From contig JBANAY010000001.1 of NCBI GenBank assembly GCA_037952775.1, forward strand, positions 1 through 64,000: a stretch of 64,000 bases of DNA, written 5' to 3'. Below the pieces are notes generated by a model. The model did not search any database. It saw nothing but the letters and a program-made list of their open reading frames with translations, and was not told the origin of the DNA. Origin of the DNA: Clonostachys chloroleuca (taxonomy: Eukaryota > Ascomycota > Sordariomycetes > Hypocreales > Bionectriaceae). Positions 13,319-24,108 of this stretch are shown here, in pieces. Position 1 is the stretch's first letter; every line of letters starts with the position of its first letter. Made by a program: the position numbers and the translations under genes.

Positions 13319-13660
13319 TGTTACGAATTGCACCTGACTAAGTGTACAGGTCTCGGGCTCCCCACCTTTTTTTCTTCTCTGGCCAATCCTAGCTGGATCA
13401 CTCCGGATCACCAGTGAGCCTTCGTGAGCTACTAGATATATATACGCACATTCATTTCATTAGATAGAACACTCCTTTAGACAGTTATCAATACAATTGC
13501 CTACGCCTTCATTGAAACTAGCTCCTCAGTGCTCGCACATTGGCCGTGACTCGCACAGAACCCGAGACAACCTGATCGTCCCACTCAGAACAACTCTGAT
13601 TGGTTACACCCTGACCTACCCTAGACCCCCCTCTAGTGTAAGTCGCCAAACCGTCACATG
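13319..13660 (+). mobile_element. LTR-like fragment, least mutated member of a family
   Basis: A block beginning TGTTACGAATTGCACC and ending near CGTCACA shares ordered pieces (TTAGATAGAACACTCCTTTAGA, CTAGCTC, ACTCTGATTGGTT, CCCTGACCTACCCTAGACCC; first piece given in part) with mutated relatives at 37510-37571 plus 38340-38510, at 60870-61110, and reversed at 61290-61640. It has TG/CA ends but no clear target duplication. I infer a solo LTR or LTR-derived repeat; the internal element is not visible. Confidence 0.5.
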
Positions 13661-13670
13661 AGCGCTATCC

Positions 13671-14159
13671 GATGAAAGATGACTTTCCGCCTAGCCTGTC
13701 TGTTTATTAACCTATAAGATATCTCCGCCGGGTACATTGGGCAAACCTGGCCATGGATATCCATCACCAAATTGCCATCATTATCTAGAAGCTGATTTTC
13801 TCTAAATCTCTCTCTTTATTAATATACTGGTGTACAACTTAGGCTGGTGGTACTGTATTCTCAGGGTACGGCAAGCCCGCGTTTGGTTAGAAATATTGGG
13901 GGCCCTATATGTGATACCGCAATGCAAGATTCATTCAACTTAATTTCACATTCACCAATCTGAGCTACCATCACAAGTTCTGGATTCAATCGGCCATCTC
14001 CTGAAATGCAAACTCCATCCACAAGCCAAAAACGTCATGGGCAAACACATAACCCCTCCGGAATAGGATTCTTCTTGCTATAATGTCAGACAGTATTGAT
14101 ATCTTCTTCCCTCTCTTTCCTTGCGGTTTTTTTTTTCTCCTTGGGTTCCTTTCCATTTC
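13671..14159. other. Gene-free stretch
   Basis: Normal-composition DNA with a polypyrimidine/T-run tail (about 14125-14160), which would be the 3' flank of the minus-strand pseudogene that follows. No open frame or RNA gene is recognisable. Confidence 0.5.
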
Positions 14160-14882
14160 TTAAGCTTTCCTAGAATCAATAGCATTCACGAACGCTTGCT
14201 TTTCCTTCATCGTCAGTCCGACTCTCTTAACCCGTCCTAGTCGTGCCAGAGCCTCTCCAACGCGATCGAGAATCCGCTGCTCAGTTTCTGACAGGGCTTC
14301 ACCACCGTTCCACTCCCTAAGAGCACCAACAAGGCAGGCCTCATACAATAGCTCTCTCTCCTGGACAGTAAGAGTCGCTATGCTCTCAATCTCGGATACC
14401 GGGCATGCAAAATGACGGACTTGAAGCCGCTGCTATTTGAGTGGCGGAAGACGAGTCGGAATGTCCAGTAATTTCTCCAGCCCCCTTCCTTCCGGAGGTC
14501 CGGTGCTGTGGACATCTTGGTAGACTACGTCATACTGGCAATGTACCGGCTGGGAGCAGCCATTCCGTATCCTGCGACAATGAGTGCTACATCAAAATGT
14601 ATTATCGGAACCTTTGAAGCGCTTCGCATCTTGGAGTTAGCATTAATACGGAGCGGCCACTCACCATCCAGGTTTCAGCTCGTCGTACCTGACTCTACCT
14701 TGCTTACACCCGGTACACTCGCTTCGACCATTACGGAAGGCAAAGAGCGTCGGTGCAGTGTCCCGGGGTTTCCTGTAAGTTCACGAAGGATGAGGATGCA
14801 CTGCTTATCCAGCTCAAGGAGAAGCCTACGTTGATCAGAGGTCCATAAACGCTTCTTGGAGCAATTCCAGGGGCGAAGCCAT
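14160..14882 (-). pseudogene. Zn2Cys6 transcription factor fragment broken by RIP-like mutations
   Basis: A zinc-cluster DNA-binding domain is rebuilt by splicing exon 14772-14665 to 14586-14160 through a 78-nt GTGAGT...GCTAAC...GTAG intron. The spacing is C-x2-C-x6-Y-x6-C-x2-C-x6-C, so the third zinc ligand is Tyr (codon at 14687-14685, TGC/T changed to TAC/T). In the last exon an in-frame TAG at 14435-14433 interrupts an otherwise open 142-codon frame and replaces a likely CAG. Downstream the frame runs on (for example TLTVQERELLYEACL) to a stop at 14160. A first exon from ATG 14882, with donor at 14850, is possible but weak. With ~190 residues it lacks the usual middle-homology region, so it is a short relative or truncated. 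If TAG were an intron end the gene could survive, but no matching donor is evident. Confidence 0.65.
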
Positions 14883-14899
14883 ATTGCCCTGCAAGTCAG

Positions 14900-15725
14900 A
14901 TACTCGACCAAGTTGAAGGGGAGGGAGTAGAGGGATGGCAGGAGGCAGAAACTACACTCGTCAGGTAGGAGGGATTAGTCGGTGGCTAGATACTCTGGTA
15001 TAGCCAAGCCATGCGTTGTCCCCTGAAGCATTGAGCTACGGGTTGTCCGAGCGCCGGGCCAAAAGCACATCGTTCTATCAATCTTATGTTCGAATTTGAC
15101 TTCCTGAATGTAGTCAGAGGACGATGTATACTAATGAATAATACAATATTATCAGACACAGCATATATCTAGTCTTCCTAGAGCACAATCACTTGGTGGT
15201 TCATTGGTCAAAGGATATAGAGGTGGTCAGGACAGTAGTATTAATGATGCTCATCGCTGATTCTTCTGGTTGTTCCTTAGACCCCTGAGATAGGGGTTGG
15301 GTTCATCCCGAGCGTTGACTCTAATTACTAATGGATACCACACATGATTATCGGTATGCTAACCACACTTCTGACAAATATAGGCAGCTAGGTAGATATG
15401 TCTTTCTCTCTTTATGGTTTTAGCAGGAGTAACAGGGATTAGAAATCAGAGCCATGACTCGTAAGCAGGCTTACGTTCATACAGCTCCACACATGTCCTA
15501 GTGCCCACTAGTCGGTCACCTCGAGTGCTTCGTGGGTCCTAAATCCCGTGACTCCGCGTTCCTAACTCCGGCTGTGGTTACTAATCCATAGAGATAATAA
15601 ATAACCTTTGCGGGATCAGCCAAATTCTGCCAACAAGAGTCCAGTACTTGAGGTTAGCCAGAATTCACCGGACACGCTCCTCGTCCTATACTCTATCCCC
15701 GTCCTTGCCGCAAGGTTCCAACAAC
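14900..15725. other. Gene-free stretch
   Basis: About 0.8 kb of mixed-composition DNA (for example a short imperfect CCCCTGAGATAGGGG hairpin near 15281). I see no supported gene, tRNA or transposon signature. Confidence 0.5.
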
Positions 15726-16187
15726 ATGTCATCCACTCAGTCGCAACAAACCATAGTCGTCGTTGGCGCCACGGGAATCCAAGGCTCTGGCGTTGTTCGG
15801 GCATTATTGAGTGACGAATATGGTGGCCCTTGGTTTGTCCGAGCTCTTACCCAAGATCCCAGCTCAGACAAAGCACTGAAGCTTTTAGCAGAATCCCAAA
15901 CTACAGATAATCGTCTGAGCTTGGTAAGCGGCTACGTTTATGATGAAACAAGCCTACGGCGCGCCTTTATGGGTGCACACGGCGTCTTCGCTATGACCAG
16001 AAGAATGACTTTAAACGTCCCACGGCTCTCCCAGGCTCAGGTGGCCGGCGACCGTACTACGGGCAGCAGACTGCGCCCGCTTAGGGACTTGTGCTCCCAA
16101 TGCATGCGGAAAGCTGCTATGGAAGAAGTCGAGTGCCGTCAACAACATGGCAAGTTTCCCTATAGCCGCATCAGGCCTATATACTAA
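15726..16187 (+). pseudogene. NmrA-like NAD(P)-binding protein, N-terminal fragment
   Basis: From the ATG at 15726 the frame gives a clean NmrA-family start: the glycine-rich nucleotide-binding loop VVGATGIQGSGVVRALL (residues ~12-28), a beta-alpha unit and the family segment DETSLRRAF-GAHGVFAMT (~77-94). After about 16000 the similarity stops abruptly, and the frame runs through unfamiliar sequence to a stop at 16185. The usual central and C-terminal half (~200 further residues) is missing. NmrA-like proteins sense or use NAD(P), for example as redox-sensitive regulators. This one is probably inactive. A rearrangement near 16000 is more likely than an intron, because no family sequence resumes before 16370. 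Confidence 0.7.
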
Positions 16188-16372
16188 CGACGAGCTACTA
16201 TGGAGGCCCTTAACCCCGATGCCTTGCCTGCGCCAACGATAACGCAGGTTGCGACAATGTAAGTAGTCGTGCACTGCCTGCTGCCTATCTCATACTTATC
16301 TAACGCTAGACCCCGCCCACTTAGGAACCGGAATATACATTGCGCGTTAAATTTTCAACTTTCGTCTACATG

Positions 16373-17113
16373 CTAAGTCTTAATGACCCTATCCGTGATG
16401 CACCCCTGACTAGCATCGCTCACAACAGCCGCGTACTTCTTCAGCGTCCTCTTCGAATACCTCCCGGGCGGCGCCTTCCACGCCTTCCGCCTCTCCGCCA
16501 TCTCGGCCTCGCTAACGTCCACCACGCCCATGACGTTCTTCTCCGCGTCGATGGTGATGGTGTCGCCGTCTCGGACGAGACCAATGGGGCCCCTCTCGAT
16601 CGCCTCGGGGACGACGTGGCCGACCACGAAGCCGTGGCTGCCGCCCGAGAAGCGGCCGTCGGTGACGAGGGCGAAGTCGTGGCCAAGGCCCGCCCTTGGG
16701 GCCCTCGTAGCGGATGATAACGACGGTGTTTTCGCTCTTCTTCAGCTCGCCGCGCTCGAGAGCGGCGATGAAGTCGTCCTCGGCGTCGTAGCACCGCGCC
16801 TTACCCGTGAATGTCGTGCCTTACCCGTGAATGTCGTGCCCTCCTTGCCTGTGATCTTGCCCACGGCGCCGCCAGCCGCGAGGGACCCGCGCAGGATCTG
16901 CAGGTGGTCCGTCGGCTTGATGGGCTTGCTGACGGGCTGCAGGATCTCCTGCCCCGCCGATAAGTCGGGAAGGCTCTCGATGTTCTCCTTTATGTCCTTG
17001 CCCGTGACGGTTATGCCGAAGCCGTCGACGAGGCCCTCCTTGAGGAGGAACCGAAGGACGGTCGGTGTGCCGCAGACCTCGTAGAGGTCCTCCATAAGCC
17101 ATTTGCCCGACAA
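16373..17113 (-). pseudogene. ILV3: Dihydroxyacid dehydratase (Ilv3/IlvD) C-terminal remnant
   Basis: Minus-strand translation gives the C-terminal third of dihydroxyacid dehydratase, the [Fe-S] enzyme of valine and isoleucine synthesis. Segments GITVTGKDI-EN, PVSKPIKPT-HLQILRG and GAVGKITGKEG read from 17113 to about 16840. [16 protein letters not shown] and KAPPGRYSK follow from 16627 to 16373. Three breaks are visible. A 20-bp tandem duplication (16799-16838) shifts the frame. A small deletion near 16692 joins the GPKGG motif to GLGHDF, removing about 16 codons including the metal-site region. The N-terminal ~60% is absent, with homology stopping where a Fot1-like fragment begins at 17114. 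The piece is strikingly GC-rich compared with its surroundings. It cannot encode an active enzyme. Confidence 0.85.
16799..16838. repeat. 20-bp tandem duplication inside the dehydratase remnant
   Basis: CCTTACCCGTGAATGTCGTG occurs twice without a gap. One copy is extra relative to the coding sequence, so +20 bp shifts the frame. Confidence 0.95.
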
Positions 17114-17310
17114 AAAATAAGTAATTAAGTAAGTATTAAAGAGTTAAAAAGTTATACTTATATAAAGAAAGCTCTTTTAATATATAGAAATTATAAAATA
17201 TTATAACTAAGAGAGATATTAAAGAGTAAATATAAATAGAAGATTATATAGATTAAGGTTAAAGATCTTATTAAGAATAAAATACTTAGTAATATAGTAT
17301 GAGAACTTAA
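17114..17310 (+). mobile_element. RIP-mutated 3' end of a Fot1/Pogo-type transposon
   Basis: Closely matches 55010-55170, which lies just downstream of a recognisable Fot1-like DDE transposase in the same orientation. Shared landmark: TATAAAGAAAGCTCTTTTAA. It abuts the truncated dehydratase exactly, so its arrival or a linked deletion may have removed the front of that gene. Confidence 0.6.
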
Positions 17311-18700
17311 GGATAAGGGTATATATATATTTATATATTTAAGAGAGATAAGTAAGCTTATATTTAATTAGCCTAACTATCTATCTCTCTTCCTTCCTCC
17401 TCTTCTCCTTAGTTATATATAAACTTTTTATTAATCTAAGTAACCTTAGTAACTATCTTTATATAAAGTAGTTAAAGGTTATAGCTATTATAGTTATTAT
17501 TTTATATTAAGATATACTTTAAAAATAAAAATATTAATTAATCTTTATATTCTATCTTAATATAGTTTATAATATTATTATTTAAGGTTTTATTATTGCA
17601 ACAGTTTGGACTCGAGACCTAAAACTTGGTATTAGTATCCACAATAAAGTTCGCTGGAAAATATAAAACTTAGCAAAGGTTAAATATACTCACAACCGGC
17701 CTGTATCCCGTTAGAAATAAGCGAGCAAAATATAAAACTTAGGTCAGGCTGCATAGGGTGTAATGAGGTACTTCTCTAAGGCAAAGAATAAATGCTATCC
17801 TAAATAGATAGAGCCAGTATTCAAGTAATAGCTTGAAGTACACAGAAGACTTGAACAGCGGTATAACTTAACCATCGCAAATACAGATATTTCTGAAGCT
17901 ATAGAAACAGAAGTAAATCAACGAGGAGTTCCTAAGGCTGATATTAAAAGAGAATAGGCTAATTATCAGAAGGATATAATATACAAGCATCTGAGAGAGG
18001 AGAATAAGTATAAACAGCCGGAAGTAGAGGTAATTATATATAATAAACCAACAGAAGGAGAACAGTAAGGGATTAAGATTTAAGTTGATTAAGTAATAGT
18101 AACTGGGGTTAAGGTAGGAATAGGAACTAATCCTATTAATTATACTAATATATTGACTGGGACTGATCAGATTACTCGAAGAAATATTATAATCTAAATA
18201 GAAGTAGTAAATACTAGTACTATATAATAGCTGAGGTTTAACTGCTCGATTTTATCTTTTAGGGGGTTTTAGCTATATGAATATAAATACTGTACTCAGT
18301 ATATATATTTACTCTACAGATAAATAATTATATATTATAAATCGAATATTTATTTATTATAGTAATACTTCCAATCTATATACAGATAAGCGAAGGAAAT
18401 AGAATATTATATTAAAAGTAGAGAGACTCTGAGAGTATAAATACTATAGGGTATAAAGGGCCAGTATTCGGATAGGATATTCAATATTAATAATATAACT
18501 TCTCTATATAAATCAGCCTAGGTACAGTTATCCCAGTAGATACCAGGTATTTTTAATTATTATTACTTACAGATCTAATAAAGGTTTAAGCTATATCTGA
18601 CTTAATTATTAAAATACTGATATTCTACTATATCTTACCTCTGTCTTAATTATATACCTATATACTAAGACAGACTTCTGCTATATATATTATAATAATA
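17311..18700. other. Degraded repeat DNA, no intact gene
   Basis: 17311-17590 is TA-rich. 17590-18700 is partly mutated DNA with a direct repeat AAAATATAAAACTTAG at 17658 and 17727. A coding-like stretch around 17850-18070 is rich in Lys/Glu but holds several stops, perhaps a mutated gag. The element family could not be identified. Confidence 0.5.
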
Positions 18701-18720
18701 CTGTTGGTGTCACCACCAAC
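18701..18720. repeat. Near-perfect palindrome, possible terminus of an older element
   Basis: TGTTGGTGTCACCACCAACA has 8-bp inverted arms around TCAC. It begins the 144-bp sequence into which Copia copy A inserted. A TG start suggests an LTR end, but no matching second LTR was found. Confidence 0.45.
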
Positions 18721-18844
18721 AGCTTCCAGTTATACAGGTAAAAGGGATATATTGAGACTGTTGATTCTAACTAGTAATTACAGAGGGGATCCGTGGCCCC
18801 TTATATCCTCGGGAATCCCTTGTTCGTATTCTCGTGAGAGTAGC

Positions 18845-19061
18845 TGTTGGAACCGAGGCTTCGTGCAATTCGATGCGATTAGTCATAATCGAGGGCGGTT
18901 TGCCCTAAATGCGCCTCCTTTCCCAGATTGGAAGAGCATTAGGCTCAAAGGAGAGGCATATACTAAATTGCATAATTGTTCCTACCGGAAGCGCCGGAAC
19001 AGAAAAACTGAGATAAATAAAACAACACAATTTCTGCCTATCCAATATATGAGATCCAACA
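18845..19061 (+). repeat. 5' LTR of Copia A
   Basis: 217 bp with 6-bp inverted ends. It differs from the 3' LTR at nine positions, all G/A on this strand, with no gaps. The normal gag start codon lies in the last 17 bp of the LTR; here it reads ATA (19045-19047). Confidence 0.95.
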
Positions 19062-22000
19062 ATTAAGAGTCTCAGAGCCGCACTTCGTGAAGGCGACTGT
19101 AACTATAAAGACGAGCACCAAACCGGTGATATCAAGCGTATTCAACTTAATTGAACAGCGAATAGACATCGCGAAAGCGTTTGATATATCCGCCACCTTG
19201 AAAGAACCAGATAACTGGGATACCTTTGAACAGGCAGCTATAATAAATACAGCCAGTAAAAGGGTCCTGCACCTTATGTAACTTAAAGAAGCAAGTGAAT
19301 TTCATACTCATCGGCTCAAGGAGCCAGTAATCCCGGAATATTCGCAATATAAAGCGAAAGTCCTGGTCACAGATGCAAATGGAATATCGAGCTTCGTTCG
19401 GGGAGAACAACCCGCGCACTCATATATTGAGCTTCTTGATAAAGATAAGGAGGCCTATAAGATCAAACAAACCTCCTATCGAACTCTGGTTGCTCAATTC
19501 AATAGAGAGGCCGACGGAATACATAATATATTCAAGTGGATAACTGAATATATAGCCCCTTATTATACTGAGACTTATACTCCAGCGATTATTTATACAG
19601 AAGAGAAAGATAATATTTACCTCTTCTTTAAGAATTTAAAAGATATATATAGTATAAACGAGGCTGATAGGAGAAAACGCGCATAAGAAGTGTATTCTGA
19701 TTCTCTAAACCAGGCCGGGAAGCCTAAAACAGATTAGCAGGCCTGGATTAATAGTTAGGAGAAGGTAATAAGGATGGCCAGGCTCAGGAAGGTCCCTGAT
19801 ATACTGAGCTCTCCTGAATAGTTTAGCGACCTGGAGGAGTACTTAGATTCGAGGTTCGAATTGCTCTTATAAACAGTAAAAAGCCAGAACTAATCCAAGA
19901 TAGACGATAGCACATATGAGCTATCGACGTTTATCAAATCCTTCAGAGATAAGCTCAGGACCTTTAAAAGAGGCTTAAACAAGGAGTTAAAACCTTATAT
20001 CGCTAAAGGAAACTTTGGCCCAACCTTTCAAGGAGAAAATCCACCAGACGAGAAGCGAAAGCGAGAAACAGAGGAAGAAACAACTGAATACAAGGATAAA
20101 CAGCAAAAGAAGGCCAGGAATAACAGACCCGACTGCATCCTTTGTGGGAATAAACATAAGGGTACCAATACGAAGGACTGCTGGCTGCTGTTCCCTGAAA
20201 ACCTGCCACCCCACCTCGACAAAGGGAAACCACGGTCTGACAAGTGGAAGAAACGCTTGGAAGAGGTCCCCGAGGCTCGGAGGCTCTATAACAAGCTCGT
20301 TCAAGCGAAAGGAGAGCAGCATTGACAATTAGCTAACCAAAATTGCGTATCGAGCTGTATAGTTGCCTTCCTTATTGAGAATAACAGCTATCTACTATAA
20401 TACTCAGCTCTTCTTGATTCAGGAACTATACTACATTTGTTTAATAATATAACGAGATTTAGGAATTTTGAATGGGTTACCAAAAGTGAGGAGGTTTTTA
20501 CAGGTTCCGCAAGCCTCCTAATATTAGGATATAGCGAAGTAACCCTACAAGTATAAAACGAACAAAACAAACCATGTTACTTCTATCTCAACCAAGTAGC
20601 CTACTGCCTGCAAATAGGGGCCAACCTGGTATCACTCCTGAAATTACAGCAGTAAGGATACTGGTGGAACCAAAAGAATAACAAGGATTTAATCAAACAC
20701 AATAGCGGATTAACACTTTGCAAACTGGACTATCACTACGACCAGTATATTATCGAATACAATATAGAAACACCGAAACGAACCGCGCTCGCCCTGTTCC
20801 AACACAGATTCACAACTTGGAGGAAGGGACCAAACAGGGGTAATTCAATTCGTTAGCACCAGCGCCTTGGACACCCGGGGCCAAGATTACTTGAATACTT
20901 AGTGACCTTAATGAATAGGGTATGAATAATAGGCCTAACAACTATTAAATGCGATATATGTGGCCTAGCGAAGATGAAACGCCAAGAGAGCCGCGAACCA
21001 AGAGAAAGAAGCTCGAATCCAGGAGAGCGCTTGTTAATTGACTTCCATAACTTCCAAGAAGGAATTAGAGGCTATAACTCATGCGCAATTATAACAGATA
21101 GGAATTCTGACTTTATCTGGGATTATTATTTTGAAGACCGGAAGGAGCAAAGTATCCTTCAAATGCTAACGCATCTAATTCAGATGCTTAAAACTAGATA
21201 TAAAATAACTATCAGATACTTGGAAACAGATAACGAGCTTTGAAAGAGCTCTCTCATTCGCGTTTTCCTACACAACAAAGCGATTAATATAGAAGAATAT
21301 GCCCCTCGTACTCAACAGCAGAACGGCTCGGGTGAGCGTTCTGGGGGGGTAGTAAAAGAGAAAGCAAGGCTATTAGCGATTAATAGCAACTTGCCTAAGC
21401 AGCTATAGCCTGAACTGGTGAGAACAGCTGTATATTTACTGAACAGAACCCCGAAGGTGAAGCTTAGATGGAAAACACTATATCAGAGCTTCTTTTCAAT
21501 GATACCAACCGCGAACCCGGAGGCCAAGACTCAACCAAAGGTTTCTCACTTGAAAACAATTGGCTGCAAAGCATTTGTAATAAATAAGACAGTCCAATTG
21601 AAGATACAATAACTTAGGTCACGGCTAGACCCAAAAGCCTGGATAGGCTATCTAGTCGGATATAATTCCCAAAATATCTTCCGAGTTTGGAACCTAATTA
21701 CTAATAGTATCTATATTACTAGGGATATGATCTTCAATAAAAAAGAGTCGTTCGATCCAAATAAGGCTCGAATACATAAAACTATTGGGGAGCAAACCCT
21801 AGAGGAAATACAAGAGAGACTCCAGTCAATGCTTCAATCTGAACCAATTGATCAAGTAATAGAGCTAACTCAATAAGAAGACGAGCTCGAGACAGAAGAA
21901 ACGAACCTCGAACAACCAATTAACGACCTAGAGGCTGATACTGAAGCGCAGGAAGAAGAAGGGTATACGGAAGATAATAAATATCTGATATATCGCTTTG

Positions 22001-23922
22001 CACCTCTCCTGACGCCGCCCAAGAGCCTGGCAACAAGCCTTCTGATACATTCAATTAAGTCAGGAGGTTCGCTACAAACTCTTAAACCCTCTAGTAAACC
22101 GTCAATTGCTCTCAACCAAGCCTTTTGCACTGGCTCGCTAACTATCCCCTTGGCGAAAAGCCAAAATGGGGTCCAAACCAAAGCTACGCGTATTAGATAT
22201 ATACATGGACAACTAAAACTAAAGATCAAGGCTCAAACCAAACAAACGCCTCTCGAACCTAAACCTCAAGGTCGGGCATATTATCGGAGCCAGCTGCCAG
22301 CTGCCCCTAATACGCCCAGAGACCTCAAAGGCTATAAGTTCGAGAGAGAATTCAAACGAGCCGAAATTAATTATTTGGAGAGCTATAAGCGAATAAAAAC
22401 TTGGATTGAGATTTCGAGGTTTGATTCAAGGATCCGAGACTTGCAAATCTTAGACTGTATGTGGAGATATACTTATAAGTTCAATAAGCATAGTTATCTT
22501 CGAAAGTTCAAAGCCAGGCTTATTGCTCGAGGAGACCAGCAGCAGAAGGCTACTAGTGAAGAAACCTATACTGCAATATTAGCAGGCAAGTTATTCAGAA
22601 CGCTCCTAGCAATAGCTGCGAGATTCGATCTCGAAATGCTGCAATATAATGCAGTAAACGCGTTTGTAAATACTGATCTGCCAGGCGATATATTCATACG
22701 AATGCCGCCTGGTCACAGGAAGCGCGATAAGGAGTCAAGCATCTTATTGCTTAAGAAGGCACTCTATGGCCTACGAATCGCGCCTCTTTTGTGGCAAATG
22801 GAGCTCGGTTCAACGCTACGAAGCCTAGACTTCATGCCAATTCCCCATGAACCATGTTGCTACACCAAGTCAAGAATTCTATTATTCTTCTATATAGATA
22901 ATATCGTTGTCGTATATAAGAAGGGCAATAAAGCTGCTGCAAAAGCCGTAGTTAAAGCCCTAAAGATGAAATACAACCTGACTGGTGGAAACGAGCTTTA
23001 ATGGTTCCTTGGGATAGAGGTTATCCGAGAGCGCAACGCGTTATGCCTGTGGATAACGCAGACCATATATCTGGAAAAGATATATGGGTTACGCACCTCG
23101 GATAGCAAGAACGCAACTCCTATAAATAAAACCGAGCTCCTCCCAAATAATGGAACAGCAATACAAAAGGTGGCCAACTGGTATAAACGAGCGGTCGGAT
23201 TAATTCTGTACACCGCAGTAATTTCAAGACCAGATGTGGCTTTTGCAGTCTCCCGGCTAGCTAGGTTCATGACCAACCCTAGCCAACAATACTGCGAAGC
23301 AGTGAATCGAGTCTTGAATTACCTAAACGCCACTCGTTACCTCGCTCTGCAATTCGGAGGAGGAAACGAGTACGAAGTCTACAGTGACGCCTCGTTTGCT
23401 GATAACGCACTCGATCGTAAGAGTTCGCAAGCCTATATAATGAAGCTGTTTGGCAGCCTAATTGGCTGGCGGGCCAACAAGCAAGATACAGTTACAATGT
23501 CAACAACGGAAGCCGAGTTGCTGTCATTAGCACAGGCAGCCAAGGAAGGGTTATTCCAGCAGAGACTGATCTCAGAGCTAGGAATCGAGCTTGATAAGCC
23601 TAATTTGCATCTCGTATGCAATAACCAACAGACGATCAGCATTCTTCAACGGCCACTTGAAAAGTTGAAGACGAAGCTGAAACATGTGGACATCTATAAC
23701 CATTGGTTGAGAGAGCATGTTCAGAATAAAACGATTCGTATTTCCTACGAACGAAGCGCGAAATTGATTGCTGATAGTCTAACCAAACCTCTCCAAGGAG
23801 CCCAGTTCCAAGAAAGCTACAGGCAACTTGGGCTGGTCAAGATCGAAGAAAAGATCAAGGAGAGGAGAAGAGATGAACTCAAAGAGAACCTAATGGAAGA
23901 TATTATCATGGAACTACAATAA
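19045..23922 (+). pseudogene. Copia gag-pol polyprotein, one frame, ~18 stops
   Basis: One reading frame of 1,626 codons spans 19045-23922 without a frameshift, but about 18 TAA/TAG/TGA codons interrupt it, all explicable as Gln or Trp codons after C-to-T or G-to-A change. In order: gag; a Cys/His knuckle (CILCGNKHKGTNTKDC, ~20131); protease LLDSGT (~20407); integrase with HQRLGH (~20855), CDICG (~20954), catalytic Asp in LLIDFHNF (~21035) and ETDNEL (~21225), and QQNGSGER (~21315); RT with KKALYGLR (~22755) and FFYIDN (~22890), where copia enzymes have YVDD; RNase H with YSDASFADN (~23380) and STTEAE (~23500). It acted in virus-like particles and integration; now dead, including a D-to-N change at the RT active site. 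Confidence 0.95.
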
Positions 23923-24108
23923 TAAGAGGCATTTTATACAAACGAACGTTAGAAGCGGCAAAATAAACTTCAATTTTGGCCACAAGGGCTACGGCGGGAG
24001 GGAGAGATCTCAACCTAAGGGCTGGAAGGCCTAACGTAAACTAATAAAAAAAAAAAAATTCCTCTCTAAGGGCCAGAAGGCCCGCCGAAACAACCAAACC
24101 ACACTCGT

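Noticed and set aside
13319..13660. Complete solo LTR with target duplication
   Set aside because: TG/CA ends are present, but the flanking 5-6 bases do not match, so only an LTR-like fragment is called.
14433..14435. TAG as an intron 3' end rather than a nonsense codon
   Set aside because: No fitting GT donor and branch site were found upstream, the frame is identical on both sides, and a single CAG-to-TAG change explains it.
19987..20332. Open frames on both strands over Copia gag (about 20 kb)
   Set aside because: They are shadows of the gag-pol frame, which carries the Cys/His knuckle.
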